In this document: in pieces, positions 63,471 to 64,000 of the stretch
How the letters are laid out: every line of letters starts with the position of its first letter
How positions within the stretch are numbered: position 1 is the stretch's first letter
Assembly (NCBI RefSeq): GCF_048544455.1
Contig: NC_133530.1
Location: 17,475,748 to 17,539,747, forward strand
Origin: Silene latifolia
Lineage: Eukaryota; Streptophyta; Magnoliopsida; Caryophyllales; Caryophyllaceae
Reading direction: 5' to 3'
Length of the DNA stretch: 64,000 nucleotides
Position numbers and translations under genes: made by a program
The notes under the pieces: generated by a model
Databases searched by the model: none
What the model was told of the DNA's origin: nothing
The model's input: only the letters and a program-made list of their open reading frames with translations

Positions 63471-63958
63471 TGTGGATAGTGTTGTGGGTGAGGTGATTAA
63501 AATAAGTATAAAGTAGGAGTATTGTGGGGTATTGTTGTGGGGTGAGGTGATTAAAATAAGCATAAAATTTTACCAAAAAAGGAGATAGATAAGGTATTAT
63601 GAATAGACGAAAAAAGAAATAGAGAAAGTTATTTAGAATAGGAGGGAGTATAAAGTTTAGCTGATTTGCTGAGTTAATTTATTGACGTGCATGTCTAACT
63701 GTCTTAGGGCTAGCTACTCCCTTTGTCCTCCGTCCTAATTATTTGTTTACCTTTTAATACTTCGTACAATGAATATAAAAGTTAAATAGATAACTGAGAC
63801 GGAAAAAGTATTTTTTTTTTCTTTGTTTTTTTGGGAATTTGTTGGCTACTTAGTTTGCTACTTGTCGAGTTGTTATTGAATTATTAGAATGGACAGAAGA
63901 CAATCTTATTTTCTTATGGTTTTGATGTTGCTACTGACTTCCTCTATGCTTGCAGGGA
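63471..63958. other. Intergenic with Stowaway copies
   Basis: Stowaway-type sequence at about 63713-63812 (tactccctttgtcc, aattatttgtttacc, then aaatagataactgagacgg) and an isolated right end gggagtat at about 63645. Two direct copies of gtgaggtgattaaaataag occur at about 63490 and 63542. Confidence 0.5.
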
Positions 63959-64000
63959 AAGGAATCCAGATCTGGATCTACGAGATTTGCACCTACCCAT
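63959..64000 (+). CDS. Possible exon start at the right edge
   Basis: tctatgcttgcag at 63944-63956 is a good acceptor, and the following bases are open in two frames (ERNPDLDLRDLHLP in one). Too short to identify, and it may be chance. Confidence 0.2.

Noticed and set aside
1-64000. LTR retrotransposon or viral insertion
   Set aside because: No gag, protease, integrase or reverse transcriptase core and no paired LTRs seen; all retroelement coding remnants are LINE C-termini.

Overview
This is plant nuclear DNA, most likely from a eudicot. The window is AT-rich, its coding capacity lies in widely spaced genes with spliceable introns, and about half of the remaining sequence is recognisable plant transposon debris: Stowaway, Tourist, hAT and Mutator MITEs, a Pack-MULE-like element, Helitrons, L1- and RTE-type LINEs and an Au-type SINE. 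Caryophyllales is a guess from the style of the repeats and is not proven. There is no sign of bacterial, organellar or viral DNA.

The biological core is a cluster of CC-NB-LRR (CNL, RPM1-like) immune receptor genes. Four look intact. NLR-1 (10055-12871, minus) is a single uninterrupted 938-codon frame. NLR-2 (19852-25284, plus), NLR-3 (30350-34683, plus) and NLR-5 (46070-49995, plus) each have one phase-2 intron at exactly the same place, between RNBS-A and kinase-2, and predict proteins of 928, 926 and 920 residues. Two more copies are dead. One is a 5'-truncated, repeatedly frameshifted LRR block on the minus strand (39781-40877) that is closest to NLR-1. The other is a short LRR relic (50866-51232, plus) lying behind a copy of the promoter and leader region of the intron-containing genes. 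The three plus-strand genes sit in tandem segmental duplications of roughly 8-11 kb. Each unit carries the same upstream flank, a conserved 5' leader ending in a likely acceptor, the gene, and the same downstream flank. The downstream flank holds a decayed exon-like stretch of an unidentified second gene.

Layout: 1-8.2 kb is a nested transposon block, in which a 5.9 kb TIR element with a 9-bp target duplication carries a carboxylesterase gene fragment and sits inside an older MITE. 8.2-13 kb holds an L1-type LINE tail and NLR-1. 13-19.8 kb is intergenic, with MITEs and the first copy of the duplicated flank. 19.8-36.1 kb holds NLR-2, an RTE LINE tail and NLR-3. 36.1-39.7 kb is a transposon block. 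39.7-42.1 kb holds the minus-strand NLR pseudogene fused to duplicated flank. 42.1-46 kb is MITE/SINE rich. 46-52.6 kb holds NLR-5 and the relic. 52.6-64 kb is a transposon graveyard with tandem Helitrons, an L1-type LINE split by a foldback element, and a 3.2 kb Helitron nest inside a foldback element.

Notable protein-level features: the intron-bearing receptors all have FDN instead of FDD at kinase-2, all four receptors have LHE or IHE where MHD is expected, and NLR-2 has lost the first glycine of its P-loop. The donor site of all three introns contains an in-frame TAA, so intron retention would yield a truncated CC-plus-P-loop protein of 260-267 residues.
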